Assembly (NCBI GenBank): GCA_008501565.1
Contig: QQUL01000055.1
Location: 1 to 23,082, forward strand
Length of the DNA stretch: 23,082 nucleotides
Source of the DNA: Armatimonadota bacterium
Lineage (GTDB): Bacteria; Actinomycetota; Acidimicrobiia; Spongiisociales; UBA5794
Direction: 5' to 3'
Shown: in pieces, positions 1 to 6,193 of the stretch
How positions within the stretch are numbered: position 1 is the first letter of the stretch
Layout of the letters: each line of letters starts with the position of its first letter
Translations under genes and position numbers: made by a program
Notes under the pieces: generated by a model
What the model was told of the DNA's origin: nothing
Seen by the model: the letters and a program-made list of their open reading frames with translations, nothing else
The model's database searches: none

Positions 1-534
1 CCTTGACGTATTGATCGTCGGATCCTGCCCGCGCCCCGTCGGAACACCTTCGAAATCCTCAACCCGGGGATACACCACGATCCGATTCTCGGAGCCAAAG
101 ACAGAGGTCGATGCGGTGAAGCCGAGCGGGTCCCCGATCGTCACATGTGCGGGTCCGACCCGATACACCCCACGGGGCCGACACAACACCTCGTACCTCC
201 CAGCCATGGCGTCCCCGTTGGCAACTCGGTCAGCAACGAAGGTGGCGGACCCAAGTCCATGTACTTCGTCTTCGACCGTTACGCGGTACACCTTCCGGCG
301 GGATTGAAGTGACAGGTCGACGACGGCTCGTTCACCATCATGGAGTTCGCTCGGGTTCACGATCCGTCTCAGGACGAGTCTTGGTCCTGCCAGACGAACA
401 TAGGTTGCCCCCGTGATCACCGCACCCATGAGGAATACCGACAGTGCGAGAAGCAGGTCCTCACCGAATGCGATCCACACCATGACGAGAGCGACTGCGG
501 CCCCGACCGCAGCCCAGCCCCGCGTTGTTGGCAT
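1..534 (-). CDS. DUF58 domain protein, N-terminal part (gene cut by left window edge)
   Basis: I translated this reading frame by hand from an ATG at 534, which overlaps the moxR stop codon as TGATG; it stays open for 178 codons to the window edge. The protein starts with a short basic stretch (MPTTRG) followed by two hydrophobic segments at roughly residues 7-22 and 27-43. A beta-rich region follows, ending in RPRGVYRVGP, a DPLGF motif about residues 139-143, and VVYPRVEDFEG. The RGxYxxGP...DPLG...VYP series is the hallmark of DUF58 proteins, which are membrane-anchored partners of MoxR ATPases. The predicted C-terminal vWA-like half lies outside the window. Overlap with moxR implies co-transcription and coupled translation. 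The family assignment is firm; its biochemical role is not known in detail. Confidence 0.88.
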   Translation of the reverse strand, partial: MPTTRGWAAVGAAVALVMVWIAFGEDLLLALSVFLMGAVITGATYVRLAGPRLVLRRIVNPSELHDGERAVVDLSLQSRRKVYRVTVEDEVHGLGSATFVADRVANGDAMAGRYEVLCRPRGVYRVGPAHVTIGDPLGFTASTSVFGSENRIVVYPRVEDFEGVPTGRGQDPTINTSR

Positions 535-1505
535 CAGGTTCCGGGGCGCGAGCCGGGAACGGGAACTGACGCCACCACGCTCTCAAGTACGTTGTGCACC
601 GAGGTTCCGCGCATCTGAGCTTCGGGCCTCACAACGAGCCTGTGGTTGAGTACCGGTGAGAGGATCTTCTTCACGTCGTCCGGGTTTGCGTAGTCCCTAC
701 CTTCGGCGGCGGCGACGGTGCGTGCCGCGCGCTGGAGGAACAGTGTGGCACGAGGCGAGGCACCCAACAGAATGTCAGAGTGCTGGCGTGTCGCCTCAGC
801 GAGATCAATGAGGTATCCGCGAAGCACATCGGCGAAATGGATCTGACGTGCGATCGATGTCATCTTGACAATGTCCTCGGCATGGACCACTGCCTTGAGA
901 TCGTTGAACGTTGAACCAGCACCATGGGTTTGGAGCATCGCGAGTTCTTTGGAGCGTTCCGGGTAGCCCATGGCGACGCGCATCATGAATCGGTCGAGCT
1001 GCGCTTCGGGGAGCGGATAGGTGCCCTCGTGTTCGATCGGATTCTGTGTGGCGATGACGATGAACGGGGAGTCCAGTATGTGTGTTTCCCCGTCAACGGT
1101 GATCTGTTGCTCCTCCATCGCTTCGAGGAGCGCCGACTGGGTCTTCGGGCTTGCTCGGTTGATCTCGTCCCCAAGGACAACATTTGCGAACACCGGACCT
1201 GCGCGGAAACTGAAGGAGCTGGTTTCCCGATTCCACACTGAGACACCAGTGACATCGGCTGGGAGTAGGTCGGGTGTGAACTGAATCCTCTGGAATGAGC
1301 AATCGATCGATCGGGCCAACGACTTCGCGAGAAGTGTCTTGCCAACGCCGGGGACATCTTCGATGAGCAGGTGCCCTTCGGCAACCAGGCTGGTGACGAC
1401 GAGTTCAATGGTGGAGCGCTTTCCCTGGATAACGTGCTCAATATTCTCGACGACTGCGGTATATCGGTCGCAGTACCACTCAAGATCATTCGGCGTCAGC
1501 GACAC
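534..1505 (-). CDS. MoxR-family AAA+ ATPase
   Basis: This is an AAA+ ATPase of the MoxR group, thought to act as a chaperone for metal insertion or complex assembly together with a DUF58/vWA partner, which is the next gene. Visible motifs, numbered from the GTG start at 1505, are Walker A GVGKT (53-57), Walker B VVLGDEINRAS with D113/E114, and sensor/arginine-finger regions in IATQNPIEHEGTYPLPEAQLDR. The reading frame extends back to an ATG at 1544, but that codon lacks a ribosome site. The GTG at 1505 is preceded by AAGGAGG four bases away and is the better start (323 aa). The length and motif order are complete for the family. The gene faces away from a small + strand gene at 1605. Confidence 0.93.
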   Translation of the reverse strand: MSLTPNDLEWYCDRYTAVVENIEHVIQGKRSTIELVVTSLVAEGHLLIEDVPGVGKTLLAKSLARSIDCSFQRIQFTPDLLPADVTGVSVWNRETSSFSFRAGPVFANVVLGDEINRASPKTQSALLEAMEEQQITVDGETHILDSPFIVIATQNPIEHEGTYPLPEAQLDRFMMRVAMGYPERSKELAMLQTHGAGSTFNDLKAVVHAEDIVKMTSIARQIHFADVLRGYLIDLAEATRQHSDILLGASPRATLFLQRAARTVAAAEGRDYANPDDVKKILSPVLNHRLVVRPEAQMRGTSVHNVLESVVASVPVPGSRPGT

Positions 1506-1604
1506 GCTGCCTCCTTGGGAATCAAATCGAAGCACGGGAACCATACCGCGTTGAACGACTTCCGCACGCAGTGATCTCGGAAATCAGCACTAGGTTTGAC
1601 CTCA

Positions 1605-1850
1605 ATGTTGTCCCTGCGAACGATCACAGCCATTGCGATAAGGCCCTGGCTCCTGCCGACCGCGATCGGCGCACTGCTGTCCTTCGCCCCCAGGCAGTGG
1701 TGGCGACACAAGCCATTCCTGCCCATCCCGGACGAATCCGTGGTTCGTTGGCGGGTGACTACTGCGTTTGGACGGGAAGATATGGCCCTTGCCACTGAGG
1801 ACATCCTTTCGTATCTTCGCTGGAGACGAAGGCATGGGCCATGGCAATGA
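1605..1850 (+). CDS. small conserved-looking protein of unknown function (about 81 aa)
   Basis: The product has an aliphatic, basic N-terminus (RPWLLPTAIGALLSF), then APRQWWRHKPFLPIPD, RWRVTTAFG and a C-terminal helix DILSYLRWRRRHGP. The Trp-rich WW-(R/K)-x-PFLP-PD core and the [RF]x[VL]TTA[FY]G segment match, from memory, a small uncharacterised protein common in actinobacteria, so I take it as real despite its size. The start is uncertain: the frame opens at a TTG at 1596, and I chose the ATG at 1605. Its stop is immediately followed by the ribosome site of the next gene (AAGGGAG at 1851-1857), so the two are probably co-transcribed. It is likely cytosolic or peripherally attached; no function can be assigned. 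Confidence 0.62.
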   Translation: MLSLRTITAIAIRPWLLPTAIGALLSFAPRQWWRHKPFLPIPDESVVRWRVTTAFGREDMALATEDILSYLRWRRRHGPWQ

Positions 1851-1863
1851 AAGGGAGATCGGC

Positions 1864-2667
1864 GTGAATCCGCGTTCTTTACGCGACGACTTGCTCGCCA
1901 TCGATGGCGTCGAAGGCGCTGAAATCGATGGAGACGCAGCGAGTCCCTCCGGTCTTCGGGTCCGGGTCTCCCAACATGCCGACCAGAAACTGGTCGGCGA
2001 ATCCATCCGTCGAGTTCTCTCAGATCATGGGTTTGGGACCGACACCCAGCTGCCCGGAGAACCGGCACCCACTCCCCACGCCGATCATTCCATGGCGTCG
2101 GTCTCGGAGTTTGCCGCCGATTCGGAACTGGTCACGGAGTCGAACGCTCCGGTTGCCACGCTGGTGTCTGTTCCGCCCGACGAGGATCAGCTTGTCGACG
2201 AGGACGATGATGAAGACATCGTGAGTGACCGTCAGCCGGAGACCCGGCGTGTGATAGATCTCCTGGCTGAGGAGGCACTGTCGGAAGCAGAGCTCGAACC
2301 AGAATCCTCTCCGGAGCCCTTCATCGGCACAACTCGTCGCACGACGATTGCGCGAGTCTCGGTCGAGGAGGGGAGGAGCGGCATCGTCGTGACGGTCACT
2401 GCCTCGGATGGTGAATCCGAGACCGAGTTGGCCCACGCAACCGAAGGCGGTGTGGAACACGCCGTGGTGGTCGCCACCGCCAGGCTTGCCGCACCGGGGG
2501 TTCCGGCACCGGTCGTCATAGACATCGACGACCGACGCATCGAGGGAACCGACATTGTGATGATCGTCCTCGACAACAACGGTGAGATCACGACCGGTAG
2601 CGCCGTGGTCGGTGCGGGACGGCCCTTCGCCCTCGGGCGGGCAACCTGGGCGGCAATGCTGGTGTAG
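1864..2667 (+). CDS. acidic protein of unknown function (267 aa)
   Basis: I do not recognise a characterised family. The GTG at 1864 follows GGGAG with six bases of spacing and is preferred over the upstream in-frame start at 1768, which would overlap the preceding gene. Three parts are visible. Residues 1 to about 57 form a compact alpha/beta-like segment (SLRDDLLAIDGVEGAEID... ending LVGESIRRVLSDHGF). A long acidic, low-complexity linker follows (residues about 58-150, with the run DEDDDEDI). The C-terminal domain of about 110 residues begins RRTTIARVSVEEGRSGIVVTV and ends in FALGRATWAAML, with alternating beta strands and an Ala-rich helix. There is no signal peptide or membrane segment. 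It is paired with the 81-aa gene just upstream. The coding call is good; the function is unknown. Confidence 0.8.
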   Translation: MNPRSLRDDLLAIDGVEGAEIDGDAASPSGLRVRVSQHADQKLVGESIRRVLSDHGFGTDTQLPGEPAPTPHADHSMASVSEFAADSELVTESNAPVATLVSVPPDEDQLVDEDDDEDIVSDRQPETRRVIDLLAEEALSEAELEPESSPEPFIGTTRRTTIARVSVEEGRSGIVVTVTASDGESETELAHATEGGVEHAVVVATARLAAPGVPAPVVIDIDDRRIEGTDIVMIVLDNNGEITTGSAVVGAGRPFALGRATWAAMLV

Positions 2668-2708
2668 GGCTCGCTTCGCTCGCCGGCTTTCCGCTTTCCG
2701 CTTTCAGC
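2668..2708 (+). repeat. intergenic repeat, copy 1 (GCTTCGCTCGC...CTTTCCG...TTTCAGC)
   Basis: The sequence directly after the stop codon of the 267-aa protein reads GGCTCGCTTCGCTCGC, then two CTTTCCG units, then CTTTCAGC. A second copy in the same orientation is at 5360-5391. It continues into TCTGACTTCTGACGTCTGACG, a motif also present in the tract at 8280-8363. It is non-coding and appears to be a dispersed element of this genome. Confidence 0.6.
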
Positions 2709-2729
2709 TTCTGACTTCTGACGTCTGAC

Positions 2730-2779
2730 GTCGGGATCCCGACTGCGTCGGGTTCCATGGAGTCCAGCAAGCTGGACTC
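2730..2779. terminator. palindrome cluster, possible bidirectional terminator
   Basis: Between two convergent genes lie GTCGGG (2730-2735), CCCGAC (2738-2743) and GTCGGG (2747-2752), so the middle arm can pair with either neighbour. A second perfect hairpin follows: GAGTCCAGC (2760-2768), loop AA, GCTGGACTC (2771-2779). The convergent position suits a two-way terminator. There is no clear T-tract, so the terminator role is an inference. Confidence 0.4.
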
Positions 2780-2786
2780 TTGACTT

Positions 2787-3323
2787 CTAACCGGTTGGGG
2801 CTATGAGTCTTACGACGACATCGGTGGTGTCCGATGTGTCGTTCTCGTCGGCGGGCGGTGTGTCGAATGTGACGGAACCCTCAACGGTCGGCTCGCCCGA
2901 ACCCGACAACCCGAATGCCTCGTTGTACTCGGCGAGTCGAGCCACGACATCTCGCACGACGATACGCGTGTGGTCGTCTCCATCGTCTTGAAGCATTTGG
3001 AGATCCTCTTCCCCGGTGGCGATCAACGGAACGCCAGCGGCACGAATGTCCGTGATCATGATCTCCTGCATGATCTTGTCCGGGGACAGGGCCGAGAGTG
3101 TGGCGATCACCACCGCATCGATGCCGCCGGATCGCACCAGGTCGCGCAGCGCCTTGAAGCCCGGTCGGTCGGTTGGGGCGGAGGCGGCATGGTGGTCCTG
3201 ACAGACCGCAATCAGCTCATTCCCCGTGTCGCGAACCCAGCGACGCACGCGTTCACTCTGTGCGAACGCGGTGTCTGGGTGCAACAGACCGGGGGTCTGT
3301 CGTACATATCCAGCGATGCGCAT
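2787..3323 (-). CDS. serine-recombinase-like (resolvase N-terminal domain) protein with degraded active site
   Basis: The fold signature of the serine recombinase catalytic domain is visible: MRIAGYVRQT at the start, SAPTDRPGFKALRDLV at 48-63, IDAVVIATLSALSPD at 68-82 and AAGVPLIA at 95-102. Compared with the well-known gamma-delta resolvase residues (R8, S10, R45, R68, R71), R8 and the DRP arginine (R53) remain. The nucleophilic serine is Thr10, and the two arginines of the usual LDRLxRD motif are Ala78 and Pro81. There is no helix-turn-helix or zinc/recombinase domain; after about residue 135 the protein ends in an acidic, disordered-looking tail. The ATG at 3323 has GAGGAAGG upstream and is preferred over a start at 3374. 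It is probably a non-catalytic relative with another role. It is transcribed divergently from the HNH gene. Confidence 0.72.
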   Translation of the reverse strand: MRIAGYVRQTPGLLHPDTAFAQSERVRRWVRDTGNELIAVCQDHHAASAPTDRPGFKALRDLVRSGGIDAVVIATLSALSPDKIMQEIMITDIRAAGVPLIATGEEDLQMLQDDGDDHTRIVVRDVVARLAEYNEAFGLSGSGEPTVEGSVTFDTPPADENDTSDTTDVVVRLIAPTG

Positions 3324-3345
3324 GATGCCTTCCTCGTGCAAGGGC

Positions 3346-3374
3346 AGTATCGCAGCTGCGCGTACGGTGGTCAA
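3346..3374 (-). promoter_or_regulatory. promoter of the recombinase-like gene
   Basis: On the minus strand a -35 TTGACC (3374-3369) and a -10 GATACT (3351-3346) are separated by exactly 17 bases. The start codon at 3323 lies about 15 bases beyond the expected transcription start. This is a good match to a housekeeping-sigma promoter. Confidence 0.62.
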
Positions 3375-3411
3375 CCATCAGCACAGAGTGGTCGGTGATG
3401 TTCGTCCGGGT

Positions 3412-3434
3412 GTAGCAATCTGAGATGCTACGAT
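3412..3434 (+). promoter_or_regulatory. extended -10 promoter with inverted repeat upstream of the HNH gene
   Basis: TGC-TACGAT (3426-3434) is an extended -10 element ending nine bases before the ATG at 3444. No Shine-Dalgarno lies between them, so the transcript may be leaderless or nearly so. A perfect 6-bp inverted repeat, GTAGCA (3412-3417) and TGCTAC (3426-3431), overlaps the -10 and could be a small operator. No good -35 is visible. Confidence 0.4.
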
Positions 3435-3443
3435 TTCGGCCGC

Positions 3444-3929
3444 ATGAGAACACTCGTCCTCAACGCATCGAATGAACCGCTCTCGGTCGTGTCGGCACGC
3501 AGAGCGCTGGTTCTCCTGCTCCGAGAACGTGCCGTCGTGGTGTCTGAGTCGGAACGAACGTGGCGCGCCGAAAGCCTGTCGCTCAACGTTCCGTCGGTTG
3601 TTCGACTCCGCCGATATGTCAACGTTCCCTACCGACGTTCGGTCCCGCTATCACGTCGGGCGATCTTCCTCCGTGACGAGCATCGATGCCAATACTGCGG
3701 ACAGCATGCCGAGAACATTGATCACGTCGTGCCCAAGGTGCAGGGAGGTCGGCACCGCTGGGACAACGTCGTTGCGTCCTGCCGCCGATGCAACACAAGG
3801 AAGGGTGGACGAACGCCTGCCCAGGCCGGCCTTCAGCTTCAGCGGAAACCATCGGCACCGGGACGCTTCGACTGGGTCCTGGTGGCGGTGGGTGGTCGCC
3901 CTGACCGATCATGGGCACCATTTCTGTAG
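3444..3929 (+). CDS. HNH endonuclease family protein
   Basis: The protein (161 aa) has an N-terminal region typical of an actinobacterial HNH group (MRTLVLNASNEPLSVVSARRA), which precedes the nuclease domain. The HNH domain runs from about residue 70. It contains a first zinc knuckle CQYCG, the IDHVVPKVQGGRHRWDNVV core with the His and Asn of the motif, and a second knuckle CRRCNTRKGGRTP. All metal-binding and catalytic positions appear intact, so it should be an active nuclease or nickase; no target can be inferred. It stands alone: the upstream neighbour is divergent and the downstream one convergent. It is not next to a methylase, so a classical restriction role is not supported by context. 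Confidence 0.9.
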   Translation: MRTLVLNASNEPLSVVSARRALVLLLRERAVVVSESERTWRAESLSLNVPSVVRLRRYVNVPYRRSVPLSRRAIFLRDEHRCQYCGQHAENIDHVVPKVQGGRHRWDNVVASCRRCNTRKGGRTPAQAGLQLQRKPSAPGRFDWVLVAVGGRPDRSWAPFL

Positions 3930-4005
3930 ACGCGAAACGAATCGCGGCATCATTCAGCCTCAGTGAGCCGAATCCCTCATGGGCCTGCCGTCGCGATTGC
4001 TCTGT

Positions 4006-4518
4006 CTATCGGAGGACCAGAACCGGGCAAGGCGCACGCCGAACGAGCTTCGCTCCGACTGACCAAAGAACGGCCGGGATAGCACCGCCGCCCCGGTTCC
4101 CAACGATGATCACATCCGCTTCGAGTTCGGATGCAAGCGCGATGAGGTCGTCTGCGACATCGTCGCCCTCGCGGACCGTCGACTCTGCCGTACCGCCCCC
4201 TTCTCTGATCGCTGTCACGATGGGGCGGCAACGCTCGATCCGTTTGTCACCGAGGTATTGGGCAACGACCGCATCGTCACCCGGCCAGTTCCGGGGAGCA
4301 GGGCCTTCGGCTGATGTTGCGCCGACATATTCAGCATCGGTGTCGACCGAAGGCGGAGGTTGGGATCCGAGCTGGGCGCGCAGGTCAGCGAGCATTGTTC
4401 GTGGGACCCGAACGATCGTGGCAACGGTTGTGGCACCGTCGGGACCAGCGAGGGCTGATGCAAACCTTGCCACCGCTTCGGGTTCGATCGATCCGTCCGT
4501 TGCAACCAATACGTGCAT
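4006..4518 (-). CDS. universal stress protein (UspA) family
   Basis: A single Usp domain of 170 aa. The N-terminus MHVLVATDGS carries the conserved Asp of the nucleotide pocket (residue 7), and the C-terminus reads ADVIIVGNRGGG...SVGAKLVRRAPCPVLVLR. The classical ATP-binding motif G-x2-G-x9-G-[ST] is only partly kept: GNRG is present, but the later Gly is Trp (LWSVG), so ATP binding may be weakened. A GGGAGG site lies six bases before the ATG at 4518, making this start better than the upstream GTG at 4545. The gene starts 36 bases after the stop of the NAD(P)-binding gene on the same strand, so the two probably share a transcript. A cytoplasmic stress role is known for the family; the specific trigger is unknown. 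Confidence 0.88.
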   Translation of the reverse strand: MHVLVATDGSIEPEAVARFASALAGPDGATTVATIVRVPRTMLADLRAQLGSQPPPSVDTDAEYVGATSAEGPAPRNWPGDDAVVAQYLGDKRIERCRPIVTAIREGGGTAESTVREGDDVADDLIALASELEADVIIVGNRGGGAIPAVLWSVGAKLVRRAPCPVLVLR

Positions 4519-4554
4519 GTGCATCCTCCCGACGTGTCGTCTCACTATGACAGG

Positions 4555-5337
4555 CTAGACATCAAGGTCGTGGGCCCGCGCAATATCGGTCAACGTAGCA
4601 ACCTCGATGCCGGCATCGCTGGCATGGCTGAGTGCGCGTTGGAGCCTCCGGGGTGCGGAGCGACCGGTCGTCCCGTGCTCCGGGTCGGCGTCGAATGCAG
4701 CGACCATGGACCGGTATGCCGCGTCCGCGTCCACCTCGGATCCCACCAGGTATTCCTGGATGGCGAGTACATCGGTACCCACTTTTCGTGCAAGATCCTC
4801 GTGTGAGTCCCACAGATCGCCGACTGACCCACCCGTCTCGAGGCCCGCGATGTTGGCGACGAGGATGTACAGGTTCTTCGCCACCAGCTCGTCGATGATC
4901 TCGTCCGATCCGACAACGTGTGCATCGATCTGGTCTGCGATCAGGGCGTCGACAAGGGGTTGTGCCTTTGGGCCAGCGAATGGGCTCGAGACAATGACCT
5001 TGGTGTCGCTTCCCTTCTTCTTCTCGAACCAAATGACCCCAACGGTCGGATCAGTTATTCCGTGGCGAACCCAGTCTCGTGGAAGGAGTTCATTCTGGAT
5101 CAGGACAACATGCTCCTTCCATTCCGTTGGCAACGATTCCAGAACGCCGCTGAGGTCATCCTCGCCAACGGTGATGAGCACGAGCATCGGTTCAGGGATC
5201 CGCGCTGCGACTTCTGCAACGGGCGTTGAGCGGGTTACGGGCACAACGGTGTGTCCGGCTTTGAGCAGGGCACGGGCAAAGACGCCGCCCATCTCGCCAA
5301 CGCCGATGAGGACTACGGGGGCGTGAGGTTCATTCAT
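4555..5337 (-). CDS. NAD(P)-binding protein, ketopantoate reductase-like
   Basis: The protein has 260 aa. An N-terminal Rossmann segment VVLIGVGEMGGVFARALLKAGH carries GxGxxG at residues 12-17. A second helical domain contains DELVAKNLYILVANIAGLETGG, which resembles the K-x3-N...N element of the ketopantoate reductase (PanE/ApbA) C-terminal domain. The middle region has a VLIQNELLP turn, where PanE usually has QNG. It is shorter than typical PanE (about 300 aa) and the C-terminus is not diagnostic, so the substrate should not be assumed to be ketopantoate. It lies downstream of the ABC permease and upstream of uspA on the same strand. The start ATG at 5337 has only a weak ribosome site. The fold is confident, the reaction is not. 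Confidence 0.72.
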   Translation of the reverse strand: MNEPHAPVVLIGVGEMGGVFARALLKAGHTVVPVTRSTPVAEVAARIPEPMLVLITVGEDDLSGVLESLPTEWKEHVVLIQNELLPRDWVRHGITDPTVGVIWFEKKKGSDTKVIVSSPFAGPKAQPLVDALIADQIDAHVVGSDEIIDELVAKNLYILVANIAGLETGGSVGDLWDSHEDLARKVGTDVLAIQEYLVGSEVDADAAYRSMVAAFDADPEHGTTGRSAPRRLQRALSHASDAGIEVATLTDIARAHDLDV

Positions 5338-5359
5338 GAACGAGAGCGTAGGGGTATGG

Positions 5360-5391
5360 GCCCGCTTCGCTCGCTGCTTTCCGTTTTCAGC
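5360..5391 (+). repeat. intergenic repeat, copy 2
   Basis: GCCCGCTTCGCTCGCTGC, then TTTCCG and TTTTCAGC, closely match the copy at 2668-2708 in the same orientation but with one CTTTCCG unit fewer. The element overlaps the last codons of the ABC permease gene and supplies its stop codon (TGA on the minus strand at 5389-5387). Confidence 0.55.
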
Positions 5392-6193
5392 CTTTCGCGG
5401 CTGCTCGGCGGTATCTGCGGACGGCGAGCGGCACGAACACGATCAGGATGATCACAATCCACACGAACGTGTAGAACACAGGGTTCTGGAGAGGCCACGC
5501 CGTCGGTTCGGGAGTTCCAGCAGGGATGTTTCCGAACAACTCCCTGACTGCCTGTGTCAAGGACGAGACCGGATTCCATTCAGCGAACGTCTTGAGGGGT
5601 TCTGGCAGGTTGTCCGATGGGACGAAGGTATTCGCGATGAACGTCAGCGGGAAAATCACCATGAACGAGGCGTTGTTGATGACCTCGACGCTCGGCACGG
5701 ACAACCCGACAAGCGCCATGATCCACGAGAACGCGTATGCGAACAAGAGAAGGAGTGCAAACGCAAGGGCGGCGCTGAACAGACCGTTGTGGATCCGCCA
5801 GCCCACGAGGAGTCCCGTGAGTGCCATGATGACAAGCGACGCCACGTTGTAGATCACATCGCTTGCGGTTCTGCCGAATACAACCGCTGACTGGGACATC
5901 GGAAGGGAGCGGAACCGGTTGATAATCCCCTTTTGCATGTCCTCGGCGAGTCCAGCCCCGGTGAACGTCGCTCCGAAGATCACGGTCTGGGCGAAGATGC
6001 CACCCATGAGGAAGTCCTTGTAGGAACCCCCTGGTATCTCGATCGAACCGCCGAAGACAAACGCGAAGAGGAGGACGAACATAATCGGCGAGATCAGCAC
6101 GAATACCAGTACTTCGGGAACCCTGATGATCTTGATCACGTTGCGCTTGGCAACGACGTGACCATCGGCGAACGCAGCGATCAGCTTCTGCAT
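5387..6193 (-). CDS. ABC-2 type transporter permease (DrrB-like)
   Basis: The 268-aa integral membrane protein has about six hydrophobic segments, for example VLVFVLISPIMFVLLFAFVFGG near residues 28-49 and FYTFVWIVIILIVFVPLAV near the C-terminus. The order and spacing, the cytoplasmic loop MQKGIINRFRSLPMS, and the late NTFVPSDNLPEPLKTFAEWNPVS segment are typical of DrrB/ABC-2 exporters. It should form the membrane channel for the ATPase encoded just upstream; its ATG overlaps the ATPase stop by one base (TGATG). The substrate is unknown: relatives export drugs, lipids or polysaccharide precursors. The C-terminal basic tail (RRYRRAAAKG) ends inside a dispersed repeat. Confidence 0.92.
   Translation of the reverse strand: MQKLIAAFADGHVVAKRNVIKIIRVPEVLVFVLISPIMFVLLFAFVFGGSIEIPGGSYKDFLMGGIFAQTVIFGATFTGAGLAEDMQKGIINRFRSLPMSQSAVVFGRTASDVIYNVASLVIMALTGLLVGWRIHNGLFSAALAFALLLLFAYAFSWIMALVGLSVPSVEVINNASFMVIFPLTFIANTFVPSDNLPEPLKTFAEWNPVSSLTQAVRELFGNIPAGTPEPTAWPLQNPVFYTFVWIVIILIVFVPLAVRRYRRAAAKG

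Noticed and set aside
1506..1544. Upstream ATG giving MoxR 13 extra residues
   Set aside because: There is no ribosome site before 1544, while AAGGAGG stands just before the GTG at 1505.
3941..3997. ATCGCG and CGCGAT arms between the convergent HNH and uspA genes as a terminator
   Set aside because: The arms are only 6 bp with a loop of more than 40 bases and no T-tract, so this is too weak to list.
5336..5890. Long + strand ORF of 184 codons opposite the ABC permease
   Set aside because: It is antisense to a clear membrane protein, and its composition (His, Asp and Arg-rich) is that of a high-GC shadow frame.
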